50,738 nt of DNA from CAYQEC01 sp964569015 (GCA_964569015.1 CAZMSN010000007.1:1-50738); one strand, 5' to 3'; counted from the first letter of the stretch, positions 25,810 to 34,581 are shown. Program-made: numbers and translations. Notes: generated from the sequence alone by a model not told the origin.

Positions 25810-25815
25810 TAACCT
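25810..25815 (+). promoter_or_regulatory. -10 box of a likely leaderless menD promoter
   Basis: TAACCT ends 8 nt before the menD ATG. The GGGG immediately before the ATG is too close to act as a normal Shine-Dalgarno. Confidence 0.4.
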
Positions 25816-25823
25816 CGTCGGGG

Positions 25824-27524
25824 ATGAACCACCCCAACGCCGCGTTCGCCACATCGCTGGCGGCGAGCCTCGCCACCTTGGGATTGCGTCACGCCTGCAT
25901 CTCCCCCGGCTCGCGCAGCACTCCCCTCGCCACGGCATTCGCTCTCCACCCCGACATCACCGATTGGTCGCTACACGACGAGCGTTCGGCCGGGTTCTTC
26001 GCGCTCGGTCTCGCCAAGGCCGGGCGCTCTCCCGTTGCCCTCATCTCGACCTCGGGCACGGCGGCCGTCGAATACGCGCCGGCGGTGGTCGAGGCTCGCG
26101 CCTCCGGCGTACCGCTGCTCGTCCTCACCGCCGACCGCCCTCCGGAGCTTCGCGGTGTCGGAGCCCCGCAGGCCATCGACCAGGTGAAGCTGTACGGGGA
26201 TGCCGTGAAATGGTTCCACGAGGTGGGAGTTCCCGACGATCACACCGTCCGGGCCGCTCCGGGGCTCTCGGCCCATGCCTGGGCGGAGGCGACGCGCTCT
26301 CCTGCCGGGCCGGTCCATCTCAACCTCCCCTTCCGGGAGCCGCTCGCCGATGGTCCGGCCGAAGCTCAGAACGACATGGCACCCCCGGCGTTCGTGCCCT
26401 CTTCCGCCCACGTCAGTGCCGAATCCCTCGCCACTCTCGCTGCAGCAGTCACCCGGCGGCGCACGATCATCGTCGCCGGGCCCGGCGAGGAGACGGGCTT
26501 CGTCGATGCCTGCGCCGACCTCGCCGCTGCCGGCGACTTTCCCGTGCTCGCCGATCCGCTCTCCGGTTTCCGGCACGGCCCCCACCGTCGCAGCCATGCC
26601 GTCGCGTATGGCGATCTGTTGGCGGGTGCCGGCATCCTCGACCGACTCCAGCCTGAGGCGGTCGTGCGTCTTGGGGCGATCCCCACCTCCAAGGCCCTCT
26701 GGCAATGGCTGGCGGAACACCCCAAGGTCCCTCAGATCGTGGTGGACCGAGGCCGGTGGCGCGATGCAATCGGGACAGCTTCGGTCGTCGTCGACGCTGA
26801 CGCCGCGCCGCTGGCGAACGGCCTCGCCGAGGTGATCGACGCCACCGACCCCTCGTGGGCCGCCGCCTGGCACCAGGCCGACGAGGTCGCCGGCGACGTC
26901 ATCGGCGACGCCCTCGATGCGATGCCCTTCCCCAACGAACCTGCCATCGCTCGCTCCGCCGTCTCCGCCCAGCCCGATGGCGGCATCCTCTTTGTCGCCT
27001 CCTCGATGCCGGTACGCGATGTCGACACCTTCGGCGGATCCTCGAATACCCGTCTTCGTATCCTCGGCAACCGGGGAGCCAACGGCATCGACGGCCTGGT
27101 GTCCTCGACTCTGGGGGCGGCGGCTGCCGGAACCGGTCCTGTCACAGGCCTCGTCGGTGACGTCGCTGCCATCCACGACCTCAACGCGCTCGCTACTGCG
27201 GCCCGCCTCGCCCTCCCTCTCACCATCGTCGTCATCCACAACGACGGCGGGGGGATCTTCCACCTGCTCCCCCAGAGCAACCCTTCCGAACTCGATCCGG
27301 CGATCTTCGAACGGCACTTCGCCACCCCTCACGGCATCGACTTCGTCGCCGTCGCCCGGGCCCTGGAGATGGACGCGGAGCGAATCGACAGTCGTGCCGA
27401 TCTCGAACGCGCCCTCACCGATCGCCCGGTCGGCCCGCGGCTCATCGAGATCCGCACCGATCGTGCCGCCAACGCCGAGCATCACCGCCGTCTCAGGGCA
27501 ATGGTCGCCGCCGCTCTCGGGTGA
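25824..27524 (+). CDS. menD: 2-succinyl-5-enolpyruvyl-6-hydroxy-3-cyclohexene-1-carboxylate synthase
   Basis: A 566-residue thiamine-diphosphate enzyme that condenses isochorismate with 2-oxoglutarate, the first committed step of menaquinone synthesis. The N-terminal SPGSRSTPLATAFA and DERSAGFFALGLAK (ThDP-activating Glu) are MenD-typical. STSGTAAVEYAPAVVEA follows, and the C-terminal ThDP site reads GLVGDVAAIHDLNAL with IHNDGGGIFHLLPQ. It is divergent from the gntR operon and converges on the frameshifted gene. The isochorismate it needs would come from menF, about 600 bp past its end. Confidence 0.97.
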   Translation: MNHPNAAFATSLAASLATLGLRHACISPGSRSTPLATAFALHPDITDWSLHDERSAGFFALGLAKAGRSPVALISTSGTAAVEYAPAVVEARASGVPLLVLTADRPPELRGVGAPQAIDQVKLYGDAVKWFHEVGVPDDHTVRAAPGLSAHAWAEATRSPAGPVHLNLPFREPLADGPAEAQNDMAPPAFVPSSAHVSAESLATLAAAVTRRRTIIVAGPGEETGFVDACADLAAAGDFPVLADPLSGFRHGPHRRSHAVAYGDLLAGAGILDRLQPEAVVRLGAIPTSKALWQWLAEHPKVPQIVVDRGRWRDAIGTASVVVDADAAPLANGLAEVIDATDPSWAAAWHQADEVAGDVIGDALDAMPFPNEPAIARSAVSAQPDGGILFVASSMPVRDVDTFGGSSNTRLRILGNRGANGIDGLVSSTLGAAAAGTGPVTGLVGDVAAIHDLNALATAARLALPLTIVVIHNDGGGIFHLLPQSNPSELDPAIFERHFATPHGIDFVAVARALEMDAERIDSRADLERALTDRPVGPRLIEIRTDRAANAEHHRRLRAMVAAALG

Positions 27525-27536
27525 TCTGCGCCGCCG

Positions 27537-28050
27537 TCACCACCTGAAACGCGGCACGCCGAGGCCTCGCTCGCCGGGAATGCCGTAGTCGATGACGGCG
27601 AACGCCGCGAGCGCGGCAGCGAGCGGAACCGGCCGGACCGCTTCCACCCGGCGGGCATGCCGGTGGAACACGGCAAGCTCGTCCTCGTGCTCTCGCAGCA
27701 CCCAGCTGTCCGGACGTGCCCAGCGGCGGGCCTCCATCGGGTGGAGGGAGTGCGCGTAGTCGCGCCCATTGATCCCGTAGTTGCCCTTTCCCGGCATCGC
27801 CACGGCGAGCTTGAGCCGATCCTCGTTCAGCACCGACCACGATACGGCGCCCCCGGCCGAGGCGGATGCGCAGCAACCCGGCTCGTCCCATCTCGGCGAC
27901 CACCTCGCCCTCGCTCACGATGATGAAGGCCGGGAAGCGGATCCTGGCGACGCGCCGGATCTCGGCGACTCCGTCGATCAGTGGCCCCCGGGTCGTCGCC
28001 GGCGCCGAGGCAGGCTCCTCCGTAGACCTCGACTGCTGGCGATCACTCAT
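27537..28050 (-). pseudogene. frameshifted conserved hypothetical gene downstream of menF
   Basis: Two adjoining reading frames look like halves of one gene. Frame one starts at ATG 28050 with GAGG upstream and gives a credible N-terminal half ending around GLLRIRLGRGRR. Beyond about 27850 its third-position GC collapses and the product becomes random-looking. The next frame then takes over (SVLNEDRLKLAVAMPGKGNYG, later ERGLGVPRFRW) and ends at 27537, with GC-rich third positions throughout. The shift lies between about 27835 and 27875. It may be a real lesion, a sequencing error or programmed. If joined, the product would be about 170 residues with no domain I can name. It follows menF by 54 nt. 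Confidence 0.6.
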
Positions 28051-28104
28051 GTCTTCCCTCGCGCTCCACTCTGCGAAACGATGTCCACACCGACGAGCGG
28101 CCGC

Positions 28105-29427
28105 TCAGGTCGCGGCGAGCAGGTTGAGCAGCGGCCGGAACTTGAGCCGAGTCTCATCGAGCTCGGTTTCTGGATCGGATTCGGCCACGATCCCGGCGCC
28201 GGCATACAGCCGCGCGGTCGCGCCGGTCAGCAATGCGCAGCGAAGGCTCACCGCCACCTCCGCCTCCCTCTCCGGCGACACCCAGCCCACGCCGCCGCTG
28301 TACCAGCCACGGTCGATCCCTTCCACCCTGTCGATGAAGACGCCGGCCTCCGGGCGCGGGGTGCCGCCGACCGCCGGGGTGGGGTGCAGCGTCGCCAGCA
28401 GCTGGAACGGGCCGACCTGGCCTTCGAGCGTGCCGGTGATCTCCGTCGAGAGGTGCTGGACGGTGGCCATCCTCCGCAGCGAGGGCACCGGGGGTACCTC
28501 CAGGTCCCGCGTGAGCGGATCGAGCCTGCTCGCGATGTCGTCGACGACGAAGGCATGCTCTCGACGATCTTTCTCGCTCGACAAGAGGGCCTCACCCACG
28601 GCCCGGTCGTCCGCCTCGCCTTCCCCGCGCCGGGCGGAGCCCGCCAGTGAGCTCACCCGGATCTGATCATCTCGCTGAGCGAGCAACAGCTCCGGGCTGG
28701 CGCCGACGAAGACAGAATCCCCGACCTGGAAGCCAAACGAGTAGCACTGCGGATGTGCCTCGCGCAGAAAGTGGACGAGATCGTAGGGGTCGGCGGCGCC
28801 TGCGGCGCGAACGATCACCGAGCGGCTCAGGACGACCTTCTGCAGTGCGCCCGCACCGATGGCGGCGATCGCCTCTGCGACCTCCTCTCGCCACTCCCCG
28901 GCCGACGGATGTGATTCCACGGAATGATCACCGGGATCAGGCGGAAGCGGCGCTCCTTTGGTCCCGAGGTCGCCGAGTGTGGCCAACAGCAGGCGCGAAT
29001 CGGCGCCGGGGGGAACCACCACGGTGAGGCGACTCTGCCCGCCGCTGCGTTCCACGGTGATCTCCGGGATCGTGAGGTCTGCTGCCCCGAAGCCGTCCCA
29101 CTCGATCCCACGGGGACCGTCCGGGGCAAATGAGAAGCCGAGGAAGCCGCGCACCCGACACGGCATGTCACCGAAGCGCGTAAGCGCTGAATCGAGCTGC
29201 GCGAACCGCTCCGTCCCCGCGGCGCCGACTCGCCATGCTGCTCCGAGCCCGGCCGTCTCCGATCCATCGGGGTTGCTGAAGTAGTTGGCGATCTGAAACA
29301 GTCCGGAACCCGACCGTGCCAACTCCAGCGGCGCCACGCTCGTAGGGATGCAAGCCGCGGCATAGCCCGACGACCCGACCGAGAGGCCGGCATCGAGTTG
29401 CTCGATCTCAGAGGCCGGGAAGAGCAC
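28105..29427 (-). CDS. menF: isochorismate synthase
   Basis: A 440-residue chorismate-utilising enzyme that makes isochorismate for MenD. The C-terminal catalytic domain has ALQKVVLSRSVIVRA, SFGFQVGDSVFVGASPELLL, the SLAGSARRG motif, HAFVVDDIASRLDPL, LHPTPAVGGTPRPEA and WYSGGVGWV, all typical of MenF/EntC/DhbC. The Lys in QKVVLSR favours isochorismate synthase over anthranilate synthase. The start is taken as the GTG at 29427; TAGGAT lies 8 nt upstream and no Shine-Dalgarno is seen. It follows the alpha/beta hydrolase gene after 47 nt. Confidence 0.92.
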   Translation of the reverse strand: MLFPASEIEQLDAGLSVGSSGYAAACIPTSVAPLELARSGSGLFQIANYFSNPDGSETAGLGAAWRVGAAGTERFAQLDSALTRFGDMPCRVRGFLGFSFAPDGPRGIEWDGFGAADLTIPEITVERSGGQSRLTVVVPPGADSRLLLATLGDLGTKGAPLPPDPGDHSVESHPSAGEWREEVAEAIAAIGAGALQKVVLSRSVIVRAAGAADPYDLVHFLREAHPQCYSFGFQVGDSVFVGASPELLLAQRDDQIRVSSLAGSARRGEGEADDRAVGEALLSSEKDRREHAFVVDDIASRLDPLTRDLEVPPVPSLRRMATVQHLSTEITGTLEGQVGPFQLLATLHPTPAVGGTPRPEAGVFIDRVEGIDRGWYSGGVGWVSPEREAEVAVSLRCALLTGATARLYAGAGIVAESDPETELDETRLKFRPLLNLLAAT

Positions 29428-29435
29428 AAGGAGAG

Positions 29436-29441
29436 ATCCTA
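29436..29441 (-). promoter_or_regulatory. -10 box of a likely leaderless menF promoter
   Basis: Minus-strand TAGGAT ends 8 nt before the GTG at 29427, inside the short gap after the hydrolase gene. It could give menF its own transcript. Confidence 0.35.
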
Positions 29442-29474
29442 CCGGCGCCGCCAGGTGCCCGGAGTGGAGGAATC

Positions 29475-30314
29475 TCAGAGCATCTCGGCAACGTGGGCGG
29501 CCACCGCCGCGGGTCTCTCCATCCACACGAAGTGCGAAGCCCCGGGCACGATCACGTACGAGGCCGACTGCATGCGTTTCGCCGTGGCGCGCAGGAAGAC
29601 CTCGGGGTGGGTGGGTGAGTGCTCGCCGGCGACGAGCAGCGCCGGGGTGGCGATCTCGCCCAATCGCTCCCATCCCTCGTGCAGCATGGCCCCCACGTAG
29701 AACTCGGCCTCAACCTCGGGAGGGCACTTGAGCACCCACGAGCCGTCCCGCCACACGAGGCCCCCGCCGACGTATGCATCCAGCGCACGACGGTCCCACG
29801 CCGAGAAGGGGGCACGGCCCTGCCAGCGCTGCAACGCCTCGTCGGGGCTCGAGAACGACGCCCGCCGTCTGCGCGCCGCCACGCTCATCGGATTGTCGGG
29901 GTAGCTGCCGTAGGGCGGCGGGAAAACGACCGGCTCGACGAGAACCATCGATCGAAACGATCCCGGCGAGAGCAACTCCGCGAGCATGATCGCGGCCGCT
30001 CCCGAGGAATGCCCCACCCCGACCACACCGCGACTGTCCCCGATGACCGCGAGCACGTCGCGCCCGATGTCCCACCAGTCGTAGGGCGGCTCGGGGATCG
30101 TGGAGTCCCCATGGCCCCGCTGGTCGAGAGCGACCACCCGGAATGCGTCGACGCCGGCTGCGAGCTCCTCCACGACCGGGGCGGCCACCTCTTTGCAGAA
30201 GCCGGTGGCATGAACCATCACGATCGGCGGAGCGGCATCGCCGTGCGTCCACTCGGCGGTGGCGATGACGATCCCGTCAGTCGAGGTGACTCGGCCCGGC
30301 GCCGGTGGGATCAC
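29475..30314 (-). CDS. alpha/beta hydrolase (possible MenH-type)
   Basis: A 279-residue alpha/beta-hydrolase. The oxyanion-hole strand is IVMVHATGF, the nucleophile elbow is VGHSSGA (Ser near residue 103), ALDQRGHGDS precedes it, the acid lies in VAGEHSPTHPE and the His in VPGASHFVWMERP. The position just upstream of menF makes a SHCHC synthase (MenH) role attractive, but the sequence also fits generic esterases or haloperoxidase-like hydrolases, so no symbol is given. It starts with GTG overlapping the stop of the CBS-BON gene (GTGA). Confidence 0.88.
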   Translation of the reverse strand: MIPPAPGRVTSTDGIVIATAEWTHGDAAPPIVMVHATGFCKEVAAPVVEELAAGVDAFRVVALDQRGHGDSTIPEPPYDWWDIGRDVLAVIGDSRGVVGVGHSSGAAAIMLAELLSPGSFRSMVLVEPVVFPPPYGSYPDNPMSVAARRRRASFSSPDEALQRWQGRAPFSAWDRRALDAYVGGGLVWRDGSWVLKCPPEVEAEFYVGAMLHEGWERLGEIATPALLVAGEHSPTHPEVFLRATAKRMQSASYVIVPGASHFVWMERPAAVAAHVAEML

Positions 30315-30922
30315 GCCGAGCTGTCGTCGAGTCGCCAGCTGAGCTCGCTCTCGACCCGCACCACGCCATCGAGACGGCGGGCCAACTCCTCCAGCAGGCT
30401 TGCCTCATTTCGAGTCCCGATTTGTCCGCGGAACGTGACGACGCCGTTGGCAACCGAGACCGTGATGTCGTCGGGATCGATGAACAGCACCCGGCGGAGC
30501 ACGTCTTCGCGGATCTCGTCCTCGATGATGTCGTCGGGTCGGGTGAACACCGCGACCACGTCCATGCGCGAGATGATGCCCAACACATGGCTCTCTTTGT
30601 CGACAACCGGGAGGCGGTTGACATCGTGGAGCGCCATCGTTCGCGCCGCATCACCGATGCGCTTGTCGGAATCGATGGTGACGACGTTTGAGTTCATCAC
30701 CTGTCCCACCGTCTCGACCGGTAGCGGATTCTCCGCCTCCTGCCGCGCGACCTCGAGCCGCAGAAAATCGGCCTCGGTGATGATCCCGACGATGCTCCCG
30801 TCCCCATCACAGACCGGGAGTCCGCTCACCCGATTGCGAAACATCAGACGCGCCGCGTCCTTGATCGCCGTCTCAGGCGAGACAGTGATCACGTCGGTGG
30901 TCATCACGTCCACTACCCGCAT
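30311..30922 (-). CDS. tandem CBS-domain plus BON-domain protein
   Basis: A 203-residue cytosolic protein. The first CBS motif runs about 1-60 (VMTTDVITVSPETAIKDAA, then GLPVCDGDGSIVGIITEAD) and the second about 72-130 (VMNSNVVTIDSDKRIGDAA, then RLPVVDKESHVLGIISRMD). A BON domain follows from ~140 (ITVSVANGVVTFRGQI). CBS pairs usually sense adenine nucleotides or similar ligands. The gene lies 34 nt downstream of the GNAT/ACD fusion and overlaps the hydrolase gene, so it is probably in their operon and may report energy state. GGAGGGG sits 5 nt before the ATG. Confidence 0.93.
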   Translation of the reverse strand: MRVVDVMTTDVITVSPETAIKDAARLMFRNRVSGLPVCDGDGSIVGIITEADFLRLEVARQEAENPLPVETVGQVMNSNVVTIDSDKRIGDAARTMALHDVNRLPVVDKESHVLGIISRMDVVAVFTRPDDIIEDEIREDVLRRVLFIDPDDITVSVANGVVTFRGQIGTRNEASLLEELARRLDGVVRVESELSWRLDDSSA

Positions 30923-30956
30923 GGAATCCCCTCCTCGTCGACACCCATTCTTGCAG

Positions 30957-33707
30957 TCACAGCTCCGATGGGATATCGCGCCGGGACGGGACCCACGGCC
31001 CTCGCACTCGACGGACGCGAATACTGGCGTCGACGACCCGGACGCCCTGTCCCGGCAACCCCACCTTGACGGGGTTCAGATCCAACTCGATCACCTCGGG
31101 GAGCAGCTCGACCAGCGCCGAGACCCGCAGCAGGGCGTCCCGCAGCGCAGCCAGGTCGCCCGGTGCTCCTCCCCGGTATCCATCCAGCAGGGGAGCCGAC
31201 TTCACCTCGGCGATCATCTCCGCCGCATCGACGTCGGTGAGCGGGGGCATCCGGAATGCCACGTCGCCGAGCAACTCGACATAGACGCCGCCGAGCCCGA
31301 ACACGACGAGCGGCCCGAAGGTGGGGTCCTCGGTCATTCCGATCAGCACCTCGTGGCCCCCCTCGACGAACTCCTGCACGAGAACACCTTCGGCGTCCTC
31401 GATTGCCGAGGTCACTGAACGGAATGCCTGACGCACCGCGGCCTCGCCCCGGCAATCGAGCACGACACCACCGACGTCGGACTTGTGCACGACGGAACCG
31501 GAGACGACCTTGAGCACTACCGGCGTGCCGTACGACGCTGCCAGCTCGGCGGCGGCGTCCTCATCTCTGACCACCCCGGCGCGGGGCATGGAGAACCCGA
31601 ATGCCTCCAGCACCGAGACGATCGCGTCGGGCTCCAGCCAGCCACCGTCGTCACCGAGCACCTCGAGAGCATCCTCCACCGCCCGGCGAGCAGCAGCGGC
31701 GTCGATGCCGTCGAGCTCGGGAATCGTGCCTTCGTCGCGAGCCTGCCACTCGGCATACTCGACGGCTTTTGCCAGTGCCCACGCTGCCTGCTCCGGGAAC
31801 GGGTAGGTCGGAATCCAATGCTCGCCGTCGCCGAAGGACTCTGGGGCGCCCGTCGCGCTCATGTAGACGAGGACAATCGGCTTCTCGCCGTGGTGCGCCA
31901 GGGCCGTGTCGCGGATAGCGGCAACCGTCTCGTCGGCGCCGACCGGCGACGCCGGGACGAAGATGGCGACCACAGTATCGACCTCGTCGGTGGCGAAGAG
32001 CTCATCGAGGCAGGCTGCGTACTCGGCGGCCCCGGCCGAGGCGATCATGTCGATCGGGTTGCTCACACCCGCGTCCGGCGACAGGGCGCCGCGCAGACGA
32101 CCCTGGAGTTCCGGCGAGAACTCGGCGACCTCGAGCTTCCGCGCCGAGAGCGCATCGGCGGCGAGTATCCCGGGGCCGCCGGCGTTGGTGATGATTCCCA
32201 CACGGCGGCCGGCGGGAAGGGGCTGGTTGGCGAGCAGGGCGGTGACGTCGAACAACGACTCCAGGGTGTCGGTGCGGACGACCCCGGCCTGGCGGAAGAG
32301 TGAGTCAACGGCGACGTCGAGACTCGCCAGCGAGCCGGTGTGGCTACTCGCTGCACGGGCCCCAGCGCGGGTTCGACCCGACTTGACGGCGACAATCGGC
32401 TTCTTCTTGCCGATGCGGCGGGCGGCGCGGGCGAACCGGCGAGGATTCCCGAACGATTCGAGGTAGAGCAGGATCACGTCGGTGGCCGGGTCGTCCTCCC
32501 AATACAGCAGCAGGTCGTCGCCCGAGACATCGGCCTTGTTGCCAACCGACACAAAGCTCGAGATGCCGATGTTGAGCTGCGCCGCGTAGTCGAGAATGGC
32601 GACGCCCAGTGCCCCACTCTGGCTGGACATGGCAACGTTGCCGGGAGGCGGGACGTGCGGCCCGAACTGGCCGTCGAGCCGTACCGCCGAATCGGTGTTG
32701 AGCACCCCCATACAGTTGGGCCCGACCATCCGCATCCCCGCTGATCGCACCACCTCCAACAACTCGCGCTCGCGCTCGCGGCCCACCGGCCCGATCTCGC
32801 CGAACCCGGCGCTGATCACGACCACGCCCCTCACGCCCTTCTGCGCACATTCCTTCACGGCCGGAATCACCACCTCCGCCGGAACCACGATGAAGGCGAG
32901 GTCGACGTGCTCGGGGACGTCGAGGATCGATCGGTAGGCCTTCACCGAGCGCACGACATCGGCGTGGGGGTTTACCGGGAACACCGGTCCTGTGAAATCG
33001 CCGTTGAGGATGTTCTTGAAGAGACGGCCTCCGATCGACAGCGGGTCACGGCTGGCGCCAACGACCGCGACCGAGCTGGGGTAGAAGATCGGCATCAGGG
33101 AAGCCGCCACGGCGCGCCGCTCGTCGGCGTGCTCGGCGGCAAGGGTCGCCGCGGAGCCCCCGGTCGGGAAGTGCACCGTGTAGACGCCCTCGTCCAGTTC
33201 ACGCTGGAGCGAGAACCCCGTGTTGCGGAACACCCGGATCATCACGTGGTTGTCGGCCAGGACCTTCGCCTGAAAGGCTGAGATACCCCGATCCCTGGCG
33301 TAGGAGGCAAGGAGCTGGAGGAGCCGCCGGGCGATGCCCTTGCCTTGTTGCGCGTCGATGACGGCGAACGCGATCTCCGCGGTTCCGGGTGTCGCGTCGA
33401 GACGCGAGTAGCGACCCACACCAACGATCTCCCCGCCGCGCTCAGCGACGAAGGCCATCCGGTCGGCGTAGTCGAGGCGAGTGAAGACCTCCACCTCTTC
33501 GGGGGTGAGGTGATCCTTGACCTTGAAGAACCGGTGATAGACGCTCTGGCGGGACATCTGCCCGAGCATGCCCTGGAGGCCGTCTCCATCGCTCGGCAGG
33601 ATCGGACGGATCCGAATCGTGCTCCCGTCCCGCAGCACGACGTCGAACATCCATTCCGAGGGGTAGGTGTCCGGAACGCCCTCGGCGGTATCGGGTTCCT
33701 TGCTCAC
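30957..33707 (-). CDS. GNAT acetyltransferase fused to ADP-forming acyl-CoA ligase (Pat/ACD-type)
   Basis: A 916-residue multidomain protein. Residues ~20-185 form a GNAT domain with acetyl-CoA motif QQGKGIARRLLQLL and RNTGFSL. Then come a CoA-binding Rossmann domain (~205-300, FYPSSVAVVGASRDP), the ligase CoA domains (~300-650) with SSHTGSLAS holding the phosphorylated His of ADP-forming ligases, and a C-terminal ATP-grasp domain (~690-900; VVLKVVSGSVVHKSDVGGV, DLNPVKV). This is the inverted order relative to Salmonella Pat, with GNAT first. Such fusions act as protein lysine acetyltransferases controlling acyl-CoA synthetases, or as true ACD enzymes. Here the His is kept. The GTG start follows TACAAT by 6 nt. 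Confidence 0.93.
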   Translation of the reverse strand: MSKEPDTAEGVPDTYPSEWMFDVVLRDGSTIRIRPILPSDGDGLQGMLGQMSRQSVYHRFFKVKDHLTPEEVEVFTRLDYADRMAFVAERGGEIVGVGRYSRLDATPGTAEIAFAVIDAQQGKGIARRLLQLLASYARDRGISAFQAKVLADNHVMIRVFRNTGFSLQRELDEGVYTVHFPTGGSAATLAAEHADERRAVAASLMPIFYPSSVAVVGASRDPLSIGGRLFKNILNGDFTGPVFPVNPHADVVRSVKAYRSILDVPEHVDLAFIVVPAEVVIPAVKECAQKGVRGVVVISAGFGEIGPVGRERERELLEVVRSAGMRMVGPNCMGVLNTDSAVRLDGQFGPHVPPPGNVAMSSQSGALGVAILDYAAQLNIGISSFVSVGNKADVSGDDLLLYWEDDPATDVILLYLESFGNPRRFARAARRIGKKKPIVAVKSGRTRAGARAASSHTGSLASLDVAVDSLFRQAGVVRTDTLESLFDVTALLANQPLPAGRRVGIITNAGGPGILAADALSARKLEVAEFSPELQGRLRGALSPDAGVSNPIDMIASAGAAEYAACLDELFATDEVDTVVAIFVPASPVGADETVAAIRDTALAHHGEKPIVLVYMSATGAPESFGDGEHWIPTYPFPEQAAWALAKAVEYAEWQARDEGTIPELDGIDAAAARRAVEDALEVLGDDGGWLEPDAIVSVLEAFGFSMPRAGVVRDEDAAAELAASYGTPVVLKVVSGSVVHKSDVGGVVLDCRGEAAVRQAFRSVTSAIEDAEGVLVQEFVEGGHEVLIGMTEDPTFGPLVVFGLGGVYVELLGDVAFRMPPLTDVDAAEMIAEVKSAPLLDGYRGGAPGDLAALRDALLRVSALVELLPEVIELDLNPVKVGLPGQGVRVVDASIRVRRVRGPWVPSRRDIPSEL

Positions 33708-33713
33708 CCGCCG

Positions 33714-33741
33714 ATTGTACGACCCAGATTGCTCGCGTCAG
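33714..33741 (-). promoter_or_regulatory. leaderless promoter of the GNAT/ACD operon
   Basis: On the minus strand CTGACG (33736-33741), a 16-bp spacer and TACAAT (33714-33719) precede the GTG at 33707 by 6 nt. There is no Shine-Dalgarno. Confidence 0.55.
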
Positions 33742-33791
33742 TGACCTGCATCCTTGCGGGTTCGCCCCATCGACGCTCTCTCTGATCCCGG

Positions 33792-33797
33792 TAGGCT
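33792..33797 (+). promoter_or_regulatory. -10 box of a leaderless promoter for the Thr-rich lipoprotein
   Basis: TAGGCT ends 6 nt before the ATG at 33804. TCGACG lies 16 bp upstream as a weak -35. Confidence 0.45.
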
Positions 33798-33803
33798 CCG
33801 GCT

Positions 33804-34481
33804 ATGCGAAAGGCGGCCTGGTTGTCGATGCTGCTGATCGTCGTCGCTGCATGCAGCACCGGCGAGCCGGCCGACGAGCCCAGTACCACCGTCGCCGCCG
33901 CGACCACCTCCACGAAGGCCCCGGCGCCGGCCACGAGCTCCACCACCACGACGACCACCACCACGACGACCACCACGACCACGCTCCCGGCCACCGGTGA
34001 CGCGGCTTTTGCCATCATCCAAGTCGTGTTTGGCCGCGTTCCCCATGTGATGATCGCCAACCTGGGAAGGGGTACCGGCACCCTGGGAAGCCACCGGCTC
34101 GCCAGGCGACCCGACACCGTGGTGCTCCCGGCCATCGAGCTTGCCCCTTCGGAGATCCTCGTCGTGGGCCTCGGCGAGGATCCGCCACCCGAACTGGCAG
34201 GAACCGCGGCGACAATCGATCTCGGACCGGCGCTCGGGAGCATCGGCCCCGAGGGCGGGGAGCTCGCTCTCTTCGGCCCGGGAGATGCCGATGACCCGAC
34301 CGCCATCATTGACTATCTGCAATGGGGAAACCCCGGGCACGGCTACAGTGAGGTCGCGGTATCGGCCGGCATCTGGGTTGCGGACGCCTTCGTTGATACC
34401 GGATCGACCACGCTGGTGATCACCGCCGTCTCGTTCCCGACTACGGGACCGCAGGATTGGGTCGCCGAGATCGGTGGCTGA
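33804..34481 (+). CDS. lipoprotein with poly-Thr linker and lamin-tail-like domain
   Basis: A 225-residue exported protein. The signal peptide MRKAAWLSMLLIVVAAC ends in a clear VAAC lipobox with Cys17. A linker of about 45 residues contains 14 consecutive Thr and would be a natural site for O-glycosylation. Residues ~70-220 are beta-rich with VMIANLGRGTGTLGSHRLA and PAIELAPSEILVVGLG, resembling the lamin-tail (LTD) Ig-like fold seen in many secreted bacterial proteins; this is a family-level resemblance, not certain. No enzymatic residues are evident. Its promoter lies back to back with that of the GNAT/ACD operon, within about 100 bp. Confidence 0.82.
   Translation: MRKAAWLSMLLIVVAACSTGEPADEPSTTVAAATTSTKAPAPATSSTTTTTTTTTTTTTTLPATGDAAFAIIQVVFGRVPHVMIANLGRGTGTLGSHRLARRPDTVVLPAIELAPSEILVVGLGEDPPPELAGTAATIDLGPALGSIGPEGGELALFGPGDADDPTAIIDYLQWGNPGHGYSEVAVSAGIWVADAFVDTGSTTLVITAVSFPTTGPQDWVAEIGG
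33942..33983 (+). repeat. ACC/ACG codon tract encoding 14 Thr
   Basis: Fourteen consecutive ACC or ACG codons form a low-complexity tract within the lipoprotein linker. The mixture of the two codons means it is not a pure trinucleotide repeat, but slippage could still change its length in steps of 3 bp. Confidence 0.9.
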
Positions 34482-34581
34482 CCTCAATCCTTAAGATCTT
34501 GTTATCACCTGCTGGACGCGCTGCTAACCCGCCGAATGCAACGATGTTCTTGCTACGCCACACACGTAGGCAAACCGATTG

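Noticed and set aside
25971..27485. A 504-codon leftward open frame opposite menD
   Set aside because: Antisense shadow of menD, which has every family motif on the plus strand.
33942..33983. ACC/ACG tract considered as a CRISPR or tandem-repeat array
   Set aside because: It encodes an in-frame poly-Thr linker in a lipoprotein, with no spacers.
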